Positions 1 through 11,562 of a stretch of DNA of 64,000 bases are shown here, in pieces. Position 1 is the stretch's first letter. The number at the start of each line of letters is the position of its first letter. This stretch comes from Alitta virens. Lineage: Eukaryota > Annelida > Polychaeta > Phyllodocida > Nereididae. The stretch covers positions 17,920,360 through 17,984,359 of the forward strand of contig OW028585.1 in assembly GCA_932294295.1 (NCBI GenBank), written 5' to 3'. The translations under genes were made by a program, and so were the position numbers. The notes under the pieces were generated by a model. The model was not told where the DNA came from. It saw only the letters and a program-made list of their open reading frames with translations, and did no database searches.

Positions 1-877
1 GTAATATTTGTTACAAAAAATGTGCATGGCTTCATGATAAAATGTAAACTTATGTCTCAAATTTAATATAAAAATACAAAGCTAAAAACCTTAATATTAC
101 AAACTACGTGGTTGGCCTTCTGGGTTCCTATAGGTGATGACAAATGTCTCTTAAATAGTTTTTCATTATAATTTAACTAAAACCTTTAGCAATATGTAGT
201 GGAATGCACTAAATTCTAGCAGCAATCAAACATATGTCCCATGGACATGGTCTCTGTTATCATAAGATACACTTACATATTTTGAAATTTAAAGAGTAAA
301 CTTACAAAAAAGCATAATTATTTCCATCAATTAGATTCCAATTAAATGTTATAAGAAAATATTCTCTAAATCTAAAAAAGCTTAAGACTTTTAAAGCTTA
401 AATTTTTCTCTCTCCCTAGTTCATTACACTAGTCTGCACCATCAATCACATGTTTTGTGAGCATACATGCCCCAGGGTATTTCACTTTTGTTGTTATGAA
501 GAAAACTACAAAAATGTCTTAAACAAAAAATTATATATAATAAATATTGCAAGATATGTGTTTGCACACCTCCTATGCACCTGCTGGCAGCAGTGAAGGC
601 AGAATTCACTGCTATGATATCAAGGGGTCATAATATTATATCGACATAATTTCCACAATGTATTTATAAAACAGGTACTTAATGCCAAGCATTTGTGAGA
701 TGCAATGACATTTTTCGGTGTGTAAAAATAGAAGACTTCAGTTTCATAAAAGTCAATCGCAAATTAAATCTGCAAGCTCGAAATAACTACAGTTTATCAG
801 TACTTTTTGTCAGAGGGGAGAGATAAATATAAATATTATTCCTTAACTGTCAACCTTACAATGGTTCAAAGACAGAC

Positions 878-928
878 GCGAGCGCGTGTCAGAGGGCGGA
901 TTCCATTGAGCGTGACAGAGTACATACC
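878..928. repeat. Left arm of nested inverted repeat (partner 1452-1503)
   Basis: This ~51-bp GC-rich segment starts exactly where the outer foldback arm stops. Its reverse complement is at 1452-1503, with about two mismatches. The nested arrangement means the outer arms abut the inner left arm but not the inner right arm, which is followed by a CpG-rich stretch (about 1500-1550). Confidence 0.8.
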
Positions 929-1451
929 GCAGCATTCTGGTTTTGGTTGAAGACTTTGTTTTTGGGTAGGTGTAAATCGTTTTGCTGTCTGGTTGAATGG
1001 CTATGGATGCCAGTAACTGGAGTTGACTGATTATTTAAATATTGAGAAAGAATGCCTTTCTGATACCGAATGTAGATTTTGCAACAGTTGAATGAGAACA
1101 TGTCGACACTGATAGTATATTATGTAGTTTAAAGAGAGGTCTACAATGACAGTTGTTTAATAGTGAGGATCAATTTGAATGATTTTATATATTTGTGGAC
1201 TTGTTTCTGAATCAATGGAGACCCTAAAATAAAATATTTATTGTAATATAACTAACCAGAATTACAAAACTTCTCAGACAAAGATTTTAATGCAGCCATG
1301 ATGATAGTAACAGGCAGATTATTACATGCTTCAATACATGCATCTACTTTCTGGCTCAATCTAATTGTACACTTGCTATTTTAGGTATTGTCATTGGTCA
1401 GTAGAATGATCCATGACTCGGCATTTACAGCTGAGATCATTTCAGAGCTGT

Positions 1452-1503
1452 GGTATGTACTCTGTCACGCTCAATGGAATCCGCCCTCTGACACGCACTC
1501 GCG
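1452..1503. repeat. Right arm of nested inverted repeat (partner 878-928)
   Basis: Reverse complement of 878-928. It is followed by a short CpG-rich stretch unlike the AT-rich surroundings. Small open frames across both copies are products of the repeat, not genes. Confidence 0.8.
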
Positions 1504-3167
1504 CCCGTGCTTGCGCCCGGGCAGTCTCATAGATTGCGGCGCGGGTGCCCCCACCCTTTTCACAAGCACATGCATATACATTTTTAACTGAGCACATGAA
1601 ATATTTAGAATTCCAACAGATTTATTTTTGTTCAGGAGCACTGTGTTCCATAAGTCATGTCTTTTTTAAATTATCAGATAACTGGCTATTTTTTATCTTT
1701 TGTAATAAAAGATGAAACAAACTAATGCAGAATTATTATCAGGAACTTGGATGTGGTCCTTTTCATATACCTGGAAGAAAATGAAGAAGGTGCTCTACAT
1801 TTGGCTCTCATGATTTTTAAATGTAACCTTGTTACCCAAAGTCACTGATACACACTCTAATTATATTATAATGATTTAATGGAAATCATCCAGCAGACGC
1901 TTTGCTGGGCTTATAAAAAGAAGTTCAAAATTATTGTCCATACCTCATGATATTGAATTTTCTAGTGGAAACAGACTGATTTATATTGATGACAATCCAC
2001 AATTCTAGTAATGATCCATGTAGTGAATAATTTGTAGTACTTGCCAATGTTTTACAGTAAGGAAAACCAGTTATGTAATAAATGTGTTTACAATAGTACC
2101 AACTTGTAATTTTCATTCCTAAAATTCTTATTTTATTCTATATATATATAAATATTTGTATAACATTTTTTTTGGCAGATTAATTTAATTGAAAGTTAGT
2201 TCATGTCTTAACAAAATGTATAAACTTGTGTGAAGTTTCAGTTTAAAGTGAAAACTATAATTAGTTTCTGATTTGTTCCAGGCATAAATGTCTGTCTTTG
2301 AACCATTGTAAGGTTGACAGTTAAGGAATAATATTTATATTTATCTCTCCCCTCTGACAAAAAGTACTGATAAACTGTAGTTATTTCGAGCTAGCAGATT
2401 TAATTTGCGATTGACTTTTATGAAACTGAAGTCTTCTATTTTTACACACCGAAAAATGTCATTGCATCTCACAAATGCTTGGCATTAAGTACCTGTTTTA
2501 TAAATACATTGTGGAAATTATGTCGATATAATATTATGACCCCTTGATATCATAGCAGTGAATTCTGCCTTCACTGCTGCCAACAGGTGCATAGGAGGTG
2601 TGCAAACACATATCTTGCAATATTTATTATATATAATTTTTTGTTTAAGACATTTTTGAAGTTTTCTTCATAACAACAAAAGTGAAATACCCTGGGGCAT
2701 GTATGCTCACAGAACATGTGATTGATGGTGCAGACTAGTGTAATGAACTAGGGAGAGAGAAAAATTTAAGCTTTAAAAGTCTTAAGCTTTTTTAGATTTA
2801 GAGAATATTTTCTTATAACATTTAATTGGAATCTAATTGATGGAAATAATTATGCTTTTTTGTAAGTTTACTCTTTAAATTTCAAAATATGTAAGTGTAT
2901 CTTATGATAACAGAGACCATGTCCATGGGACATATGTTTGATTGCTGCTAGAATTTAGTGCATTCCACTACATATTGCTAAAAGGTTTTAGTTAGATTAT
3001 AATGAAAAACTATTTAAGAGACATTTGTCATCACCTATAGGAACCCAGAAGGCCAACCACGTAGTTTGTAATATTAAGGTTTTTAGCTTTGTATTTTTAT
3101 ATTAAATTTGAGACATAAGTTTACATTTTATCACGAAGCCATGCACATTTTTTGTAACAAATATTAC

Positions 3168-5250
3168 AGTCATGTATCAATATTTTACAAATTATACAAT
3201 AATTATACAATAAATGTTACCTGATATATACAATATGTTACCTGATATATTGATAATTTGTCAATTCTCTCACCTTTTAAGTTAGAACTGGTGAACTAAG
3301 TTTGACTGGGTAAAACTAAATTTGTAACTGACTTATATATTGGCACAATTTCATTGCATCCAATTGCTAATTACTGAATGCCTTCTGAAAAAATATAATG
3401 GACAGTATGCAGGTAGGTGACCCTTTGATCATGGAGGTGGTGATGAATTCTGTGTGATCTACATAATATGGGATGCATGCCACCATACACTGTGATATAT
3501 TTTTGTCAGAATGGAGAAACTGCCTAAGAGAGATTATTTATGAACAAGATGGCTAAAATAGCCAGTGCAGATTAAGGGGAGTAATAAATTAGGGGAAGTG
3601 AGAAATAATAAAGATGGTCTAGTCTTGCTCAGCTTAAAGAGGGGTCATAGTAATTTGGTTTTATAAATTTTGTAATTATTTAGCTTTGATATTGGGCTTT
3701 TGTTTTGTGTTACATTTGAGTAATATATGTACATCTTAGAATTTTGATACGGTAATAAATAAGTTTGGTGTATTTTGCAGGCATATTTTTTTTACCTTTA
3801 TTATGCAATTTTTTAATTTGAGAAATAAGATACTTATTGAGTCTACTAAGGAATTGACAGTGTCTATACAATAATAAAGTTAAGGAAACATGTCTCACTT
3901 TCTGGACATCAGTGTTTAACCCTCTGCTCCTTGGACAATGCCAGTAGACAATTGTAAAACAATTATGCACACTATTAAGGTTTAATGCTTAGAATATAAT
4001 GCATGTTATTCTATGAAATTTAAATCTGTCATAAACAAGACTTGACCTGTTCATTTGAATTAATATCAGTTGCTTAGAGAGTCGGCCAATCGGAGCAAAA
4101 TGCCAAATAAATTTGCCATCTAAATGAAGTACAACAAACTCAGGGTAATAGAAACTTTTTATAAACAATATTGCTAGTGGTTAGTAGTTGATGCATTCAT
4201 TTCTCAGAAATAATACATCACCAGCTGCAATGTTTTATATTGTATATCATTAGCACAGGTTATACACAAGCTACTCTGTACAATCACTTCCACCAAGTCT
4301 TGTTAAGCAAAGGTTTAGGCAAGAAATATGGGTTATTCCTATCATTAAACATAATCTCTTTGGGTGATCATATAACTGCTAGAACATGACTATTAAATAA
4401 CATATTTGACCTTATCTCTGTGCCTATGTCTCAACTGAGGATTATAGATCAGAATAAAATGTCATGTGATGATTGCCTTGCTTGCATATACCACATTTGA
4501 AGTCTCTACTTGCATCAAAGAGGAAAGCATTGTTGCATTGTTTGATCGAAACAATAGCTTGGAGATATTAATGTTAGTTGCAATATAATGAAGAAAATAC
4601 AATTTGTGTAATCTTTTCCACCCAGAGTCACTGAGTTACTCTTTAACTGCCAAATGATAATTAAGAAGTTATGCAGATCTTGTTTTTTTTTTCAAACTTA
4701 ACACTATATTGTATTATTGTTCTTGAGTAGGATAAATTATTCTATGTATATTTCAGTTATGCTATCTTTACTTCATACATTTTCAGTAAAATGTGAACAA
4801 TATATTTCTGATTATTTGTATTATTAGTGAGTAATATATGAACCTCTCACCTTTCAAGTTGGTTGAACTACCTGAGCAGGCTTGCTTTGTGACTACCTTC
4901 CATACAAGAAACTAAACTATCTTATAATATATTTTCACAATTGCATTGCATCTTAGAAAATGCTTATAGCAATTTGTGGATGCATGTTGTGTAAATATTG
5001 GGATAGTATACTGGCATATACTACTTTGATTATGTTGGTATTGAATTATAGCCCCCATTGCTGGCCCTCTGATCATGCAGGTATGGAGAAACTGGCAGCA
5101 ATTGGGACAAATAGGGGATGCTTTCCTCAACATATATTTAAGGGGAAAACTATCTTAAGAGTCATTATGGTTATGAAATTTGGGGAAGTTTGACATTCTG
5201 CATATTTTAATATTTAATTTTTTAATTTTTCTAATTTTGATTTTACATAT
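3168..5250. other. Spacer without recognisable gene
   Basis: AT-rich DNA with only short open frames that lack domains or convincing splice sites. Segments near 3.24-3.56 kb and 4.84-5.17 kb share weakly similar stretches (for example the motif TGGAGAAACTG), which may be an old tandem duplication. Nothing else is visible. Confidence 0.5.
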
Positions 5251-5960
5251 CTGAAATAGATTTAAAATTAGATACATGTTTTTGCATATGTGTTTTTCCC
5301 ATTTATGATTATTTCTTGTTTTTGAGGATGTAGTTTTATATATATATTTTAGTTCTAAGTTTTAATTTCCTCACTTACTCACTGCATTCACGTGCATTGA
5401 TATGAAACCACTGCCTAACTCCCATTGTGCAGTCTACTAAGTGGTTAACAGTGCACAGATTTTCTTACATTTTCTGTTTTATTGACTTTTGTTTAATTTT
5501 GGATAAAAGGTTTGCATCTTTTGTATTTAATTTTAAATTAGATAAATAAGTATGTTGTGTTTATTTTTGGTAGCTTTATGTCGTATTAATTTTTAATGTA
5601 TTTTACAAGTAAATCTGAAATAGTTTCAAAATTAGATATATGTTTTTGCATATGTTTTTTTTTTCAGTTATGATTATTTCTTGTTGTTGAGCATGTAGTT
5701 TATATATTTAAGTTCTAAGTTCTATTTTCCTCACATACTCACTGCATTCATGTGCATTGATATGAAACCACTGCCTAACTCCCACTGTGCAATCTACTAA
5801 GTGCACAGTTTTTCTGAAATTTTCCGTTTTATTGACTTTTGTTTAGTTTTGGATAAAAGGTTTGCATCGTTTGTATTTGATTTTAAATTAGAGAAATAAG
5901 TATGTAGTGTTGGTTTTTGGTAACTTTATGTCATATTAATTTTTGGTAACATTTTTTACA
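5251..5960. repeat. Tandem duplication, ~363-bp unit, two copies
   Basis: The segment starting at 5251 (CTGAAATAG...) is repeated from 5614 with scattered substitutions and small indels, including the shared stretch TGATATGAAACCACTGCC. The unit is AT-rich and non-coding. Similar fragments continue in degraded form to about 7.3 kb, where the phrase GTGAAATTATGATGAGT recurs. Confidence 0.75.
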
Positions 5961-7341
5961 AATAATACAATTAAAGTGACTGCAAGGATAGTGTATACTC
6001 AAGTGATTTAATTGCAGATGGGAGAAAAAAGTAAGTCAAAATATGTTTCTCTATGGTCAGTTTAAACAGTTACTTTAACTAAGACAATGGTTATTTTGTA
6101 ATTTAATATTTAAGTTTTAATTTTTAATATAGTGATAAGATGCAACTTTTTAAATTTCAAAATTAAATTTTTATTATAGGTGCATGTTTTGCAGTTTGTT
6201 TTGTTAGTTATATGTATTTCTTGTTTGTTCTTTTTATGACAATGAACTTTCTTTGCACTGATGTGAAACATACCTTCTCCATATAGGATAGAAGACATGA
6301 TCTCTTGAAAATGAATCATTGAACCATATCTCAACAACATATAGGATCTTGAATATACACTAAGACACTGACCAGGTGGTCATAGATGTCTGGCCATATC
6401 TGTGCGTTGATGCATATAGTCAGCCATTGTGGACATGCTGTGTGCACTGATGTGGAACCAACCCTTTGTGAAATTATGATGAGTCTTTTAAGTGGCTAAC
6501 ACTGCCTAACAGTACACAGCTGTTTTTCTGTTTTACTTTAGCTTTTTTCAAGTAGGCTTACACTACAAGGGTTATTGAGGTGATTTAATTACAGATTGAG
6601 AAACAAAAAAGTCAATATATGCTTCCCTACGGTCAGTTCAATTAGTCTGTTTCTTTAATGAAGACAATTGTTATTTTATATTTAAGTTTTAATCTTTAAA
6701 ATTGATCAGTTGACATTTTTTTAATGTTTTTGTAGTTTTGCAGATTGTAAAATTAAATGTTTTACTTTTGTAAAAATATTGTGAAATTATGATGAGTCAT
6801 CTGAGTGTCATAGAGGGTCTGAATATGTCTGTGCATTGATACATATCATTAGTCATTAATTTTTTTTACTCTTGTAATTTAATTTTAACATTTCAGTAAT
6901 AAGTTAGTGTTTTATAATTAAGATAGGTTTGTGTTTTTATTGTTTGCCTTTTTATTTCATATATTAATTTTGTGCACTGATGTGAGACCAACCTCTTGTG
7001 AAATTGTCTGTGCATTGATGCATATCAATAGTCATTGTGAAATTGTGATGAGTCAATGGTGGCCTGGTTATGTCTATGTATTGGTGAATACCGATTGCGA
7101 TTGTGAAATTATGATGAGTTATCTGTGTACCAATGTGGACATGTGACATTATACATCATTAATGAGTTATGTAAACGTGTTAATTATGAACACCTTGACA
7201 CAAAAGAAAAATATAATGATCATTAATGAGCTATGTACAGGTTATGTAATTTTAACTTACGACCATTAACGAGGTATGTAAGTTGTTGTGAAATTATGAG
7301 GTCTGAGTATGTAAATTGATGCATATCGTTAGTCATTAATT
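5961..7341. repeat. Degenerate repeat-rich spacer
   Basis: Several imperfect copies of short phrases (GTGAAATTATGATGAG, GTGCACTGATGTG) recur at about 6.47, 6.78, 7.03, 7.10 and 7.28 kb. The stretch around 6850-6950 resembles 8613-8720 beyond the inserted element at 7342-8581, so this repeat field predates that insertion. No gene is supported. Confidence 0.5.
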
Positions 7342-8581
7342 ATGATTCACCATCACTATGGTGAATCATATTGTTTTTGTTAAAATTATTATTATTATTA
7401 TTCTTCGCCACCAAATTTTGATCGTACCGGGACGAAATTTGGTGGGTAGGTGGACCTTAGTTAGTACTACAATTCTGTAGAACCAAAATGACCTTGACCT
7501 ATTTCTCAATGTCACAGGTCATTTTAAGTCGATTTTCACTAAACTTTCTATTAAAATATCTCAAAAACGGGTAAAGATGCAGCTCTGAAATTTTAGTATG
7601 TTTGCTTGTGCTATGAGGTCTTTCCATCTGAGGGTTCATTTTGATGCTCAGTCAAGTGGAAAGGGGTGATCCACATACCCCCCTAAAAGTCGATTGGCAT
7701 CCGGAATCTCAAGAACTGCATATGGTGGGAAATGGACGAGCACAGATTTATGTTGTGTTATGTCCAATCCAGTGCAGCCGAACTTCTGTTGGCGATCGGG
7801 TGAAGGGTTGCTGAGATATGGGGTGTTTTAGATTTTGCTATTCACCCCAAAAACTTTAACGCTTAATAACTTTTGACTGGGTGGCCCAAATTGGCCCATC
7901 TTTGGATCATATATAGTACTTGGATAGGTAAACGTAACGCATCAATATGAATGACCTCGGGTCAAAGGTCAAGGTCACATTTGACCTCAAATTTACGAAT
8001 TTAAAACGTCTGTATCTCCCTTAATTTTGATCAATGATTTTCTTGCAAAGTGTCATGACATGATGTAACAGAGGGCTTTTAGCGTATTATGTAATATTTG
8101 ACCTTGATGCGAGTAAAGGTCAAAATTCAAGGTCAAATGTGAAAAACTAACAATTTTCACAACTTTTCTACACAAAAATCTCTCAAGACAGTCTGCTAAG
8201 AGGTTTAGAGGCATCTCCATGACATCTCAGGTACCTCAGCATAGTGACCACCCATAAATGGGGTAATTACCCCCGAATGGGGTATGCACTATAGCTCAAC
8301 ATCGGATGACCATATATTCACCAAATCTAGTTTATAAGTTAAAGTAGTTTATAAATTGTTAGGGGCCATTTCAGATGACCTCTGGTTAAAGGTCAAGGTC
8401 ACAGATGATCTTGACCTCAACTAGAGGTCGCATACACCAAATTTTGAAGTGAAGCCTCTGATGAGGTTATATAGATATTCCGGTATTAGTAACAAGGTAC
8501 ACAACTATCTCTCTCTCTATCTCATCTCTCATCTATTCTACTCATCTACAAAAATGACTACGCTACGGTATGGTGAATCAT
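7342..8581. mobile_element. 1.24-kb element with ATGATTCACCAT inverted ends
   Basis: The left end reads ATGATTCACCAT (7342-7353) and the right end is its exact reverse complement ATGGTGAATCAT (8570-8581). The left end is itself followed by an inverted copy of the motif at 7359-7369. The interior is non-coding and rich in TGACCT/AGGTCA hexamers, including several TCAAGGTCA blocks (about 7966, 8122 and 8394). It interrupts a local repeat whose pieces lie on both sides. I see no transposase, so it is best read as a non-autonomous DNA transposon or dispersed repeat. Confidence 0.65.
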
Positions 8582-9016
8582 TTCTATCTGTTCCTTGGAA
8601 CAGGGTGGAGTCTAGTTTTTTTTACTCTTGTAATTTTATTTTAAAATTTCACAATTAAGCTAGTGTTTTATAATTAAGATAGATTTATGTTTTTGTTGTT
8701 TGCCTTTTTTTTTAGTTGATGTTTTATTTTTGTTATTTTTATGACAAGAAGTAAAATTGTCCATGCCCTTGGGCCCTGACCGGTGGTCATACATTTTTCC
8801 ATGTGGTCCATAATGGTCTTTCTAGTGAGGAGGGATTCAGGTCTCATATGAATAACAATATCCTGTCTGAGATCATTGTGCTATATGAATGAGATTAGTG
8901 TGTAATTTGATTGGTCTATGTGCATGGGAGGGCCAAACAAGTCTGGACATGCAGCATACTTGATGACCTTAGATGACCTACAGTTGATGACCTTAGATGA
9001 CCTGCAGTGAATGACT
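8582..9016. other. Spacer without gene
   Basis: AT-rich DNA; 8613-8720 is a diverged copy of the sequence near 6850-6960. No coding signal recognised. Confidence 0.4.
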
Positions 9017-9019
9017 CAT

Positions 9020-9235
9020 ACCAGTCTCTTCATTGGGGTCACGATCCTTTGTTCCTTCTTCATTCAATCTCCTCATAGCTTCAAGTTGCCAAATTATGCC
9101 ATTTCTACTTTCATCATCAGGAGTTATTGGGTGAATTATGTTTTTCTCAGTATTGAAAGTAACAGTAACCTTTTTAAGACTGATTTTATCTGTGTGACTT
9201 TCCATTTCTGAATGATAAAATGTTTCTCTCTCTTT
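9020..9235 (-). CDS. Possible isolated exon, unknown product
   Basis: On the minus strand a frame is open over about 105 codons (9310 to 8993), with amino-acid use like a real protein: acidic/basic mixed, containing HPITPDDESRNG and IWQLEAMRRLNEEG. A plausible 3' splice site (ATAAATAAAG) precedes the segment and a good donor (ACTG|GTATGAG) follows it. I recognise no domain. It lies downstream of the 3' end of mucin gene 1 on the same strand, so it could belong to the next gene, be an orphan exon, or be a transposon remnant. Exon borders are approximate. Confidence 0.25.
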
Positions 9236-9689
9236 ATTTATAGAGACCAGAGTTATTTTTTGTTCAGCATGTATGATCATGTTGCTGTTGTAGAGTATTT
9301 TTAGATCCAAACAGATGAGTCATAAGATGAAGTAGTGAGACATTTGATCAGTTACCATCAAATAACATCAAAGGATAGACAGGGGGTAGGATGTATCCAT
9401 ACTTAAGTATAATGAGCCTAGTATATAATAGTAATGCATATAGGTAATTTATTTTTAGAAACTGACTTATGTGAAATAATGTCAATTTTCACTATCAACA
9501 ATGATCAAAGGGGTAGAATTGTAAGCATTAGGCTAAACTATCATCCTTCAAAGGAGAGGATCAAGGTGACAGCTCTCACCTGGTGAGGTCATGACCTTTG
9601 ACCAGGGTAAATAACACTGGTCTCCCCTCTGGTGAGTCACAAGGGTAAAAATAGCAGATCTCCCCCCTGGTAAGTAACAAGGGGAAAAT

Positions 9690-10430
9690 GGCAGCAGCCC
9701 TCTGGTTGGGGGGGGGGGGGGGTATGCTTTTAAGGTCAGAGGACTGTAGTGTTTAGTTGTCTAGCCTAGAATATCTGTCTAGAATTGTCTAGCCTATCTA
9801 TATTTGTTCTAGACTATCTGTTTATATATCTGAGTAGATTAGAGTGACTTATTAGAGAGGGAGTGGCTTATTAGACAGGGGGGATGCAAATGGGGGGGGG
9901 GGGGTGGGGCTAGAGGACATAGAGAATGAAAGTTAGTATGGGAAGTGCCAGGTGATGGGCTAATTAGACAGGGGATCAAAGGGGGTCAAGTAGGGTCAAG
10001 TGGGATCCAGGGGGGGCGGTGGGGGGTTGATGAAAGTTAGCATGGGAAGTGCCCGTGTACTAATTAAATATTGGGATCAAGGGGGGGGGTCAATGAAAGT
10101 TAGCATGGGGACAGGGGATCAAAGGGGGGTCAAGTGGGATCAAGGGGGGGGGGTCGATGAAAGTTAGCATGGGAAGTGCCCGTGTGCTAATTAGATATGG
10201 GGATCGATGAAAGTTAGCATGGGGACAGGGGATCAAAGAGGGTCAAGTAGGGTCAAGTGGGGGGTCAATTGGGATCAAGGGGGGGGGTCGATGAAAGTTA
10301 GCATGGCAAGTGCCTGGGTGCAAAGAGAAAGGTCAAGTGGGGTCAAATTTTTGGTGATTTTTGGGGGGGTCAGCTAGAGGACATCGAGGATGAAAATTAG
10401 CATGGAAAAGTGGGGGGGGGGATCAGACCT
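9690..10430 (+). repeat. G-rich minisatellite-like region
   Basis: Imperfect repeats of GATGAAAGTTAGCATGG and of GGGGATCAAAGGGGGTCAAG recur, with G-runs of 7-14 bases. Copies of the first phrase are near 10027, 10092, 10157, 10208, 10290 and 10390 (the last with one change). The spacing varies, so this is an irregular array. The plus strand has many possible G-quadruplex runs. No coding content. Confidence 0.7.
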
Positions 10431-11034
10431 ACCCCTCTTTGTAGTAAAAAGACAGTTGAAATGAAACTGACTAATAGATCGTTGTGTAAAACATTTAATT
10501 GCACACTCAACAATTGCACCATTTTACGATATCAAAAAAACATATATAACAAACTGTACAGGCACACAATGCTGTCATTACATAAATAATATCACATTGA
10601 TAAAAATATTTACAGTATTTTTTCAACTTATTCCTTGTGCAGATACACTTGTATTACGAAGTAATTATTCAAAGTATATCAAATATTATTATCTGCAATA
10701 AGTATTTAATATTAGTGAATCAGTTGTGTACGAAGTAATGAATAAGCCTTTGATCACAAAGTTTATGATCAAATTTTATGACATAACTTCATATCCCATG
10801 TGGCCATGTCATAAATATGGACATCATCAAGCAATATACAATGAGCATGTAATTTTCTTGGTTAATGTTTTTGTGTAAAAATTATAAAAATATGTCTCAT
10901 GAGTTATGTTGAGACAAACATGTGTCATCCAAATATGCACCATGATATGTATTGCTTTCTAAACACAATTGGAAAGCTATGTATTCTTGCAGCGATCAGT
11001 ATATACAGGACACCATCAGATTCTATGTTAGTTA
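10431..11034. other. Spacer without gene
   Basis: AT-rich, only short frames. It may contain part of the 3' flank of mucin gene 1; no feature is resolved. Confidence 0.4.
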
Positions 11035-11103
11035 TCATTCATTCATTCATTCATTCATTCATTCATTCATTCATTCATTCATTCATTCGTTTATTCATTC
11101 ATT
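11035..11103 (+). repeat. (ATTC)n microsatellite
   Basis: About 17 tandem ATTC units with one variant near 11089. The interruption makes TTTATT at 11090-11095, which reads AATAAA on the minus strand about 420 nt past the mucin gene 1 stop. It could act as a poly(A) signal, but this is speculative. Confidence 0.9.
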
Positions 11104-11511
11104 GGCCACTTTGAATAAAAAAAGCAATTTCAACTTATATATTTCTGACAATAGCATTGAATAAAAAATGGCAGACTAACTCCCTATATTGGGAGATTAA
11201 TTGGGGGTTTATATTCCTTTACCAACAATAATTAGACAATAAATAATAATACGAAAGAAATAATTTACATGCAATGTAGTAACGTAATAAAAAAGCAGTG
11301 AAGATTCTAGTCACCATATACAACAATATATAAATATTCATTTCACAATGAGTGAGACACATCATTCAGAGGCATACATCACCCAGTCGAAAAAGTCTTT
11401 GAAAATGTGCTGCCCCAAATAGCTATTTGGTGTTATTTGTTCCAGAGATTTTCTTAGTTTCTTGAGGTAATGAGTATATGAGTGTCCGTGTACTTAAGAT
11501 TTAGGTGAAAC

Positions 11512-11562
11512 CTAGAATTGATACATCGGTTGAAGTTCCAACGCTGGTCTTCGTATAGTATA
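11512..11562 (-). CDS. Mucin gene 1: terminal coding exon
   Basis: 51 nt, acceptor CTTCCGCAG, encoding YTIRRPALELQPMYQF and TAG. The phase agrees with the previous exon. Downstream lies the putative 3' UTR. Confidence 0.75.
   Translation of the reverse strand, partial: YTIRRPALELQPMYQF

Larger units (their letters stand above)
1..3167. mobile_element. Large foldback element with ~877-bp inverted arms
   Basis: Bases 1-877 read as the near-perfect reverse complement of 2290-3167; base 1 pairs with about 3167, with one indel and few mismatches over the whole arm. The left arm begins at the window edge, so the true left end may lie outside. The 1.4-kb centre (878-2289) holds a second inverted repeat (878-928 against 1452-1503) and otherwise no coding frame I recognise. 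Long arms with a non-coding centre fit a foldback-type or non-autonomous DNA transposon, but a recent inverted segmental duplication is also possible. I see no transposase. The inverted structure is seen directly; the transposon reading is inference. Confidence 0.8.
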
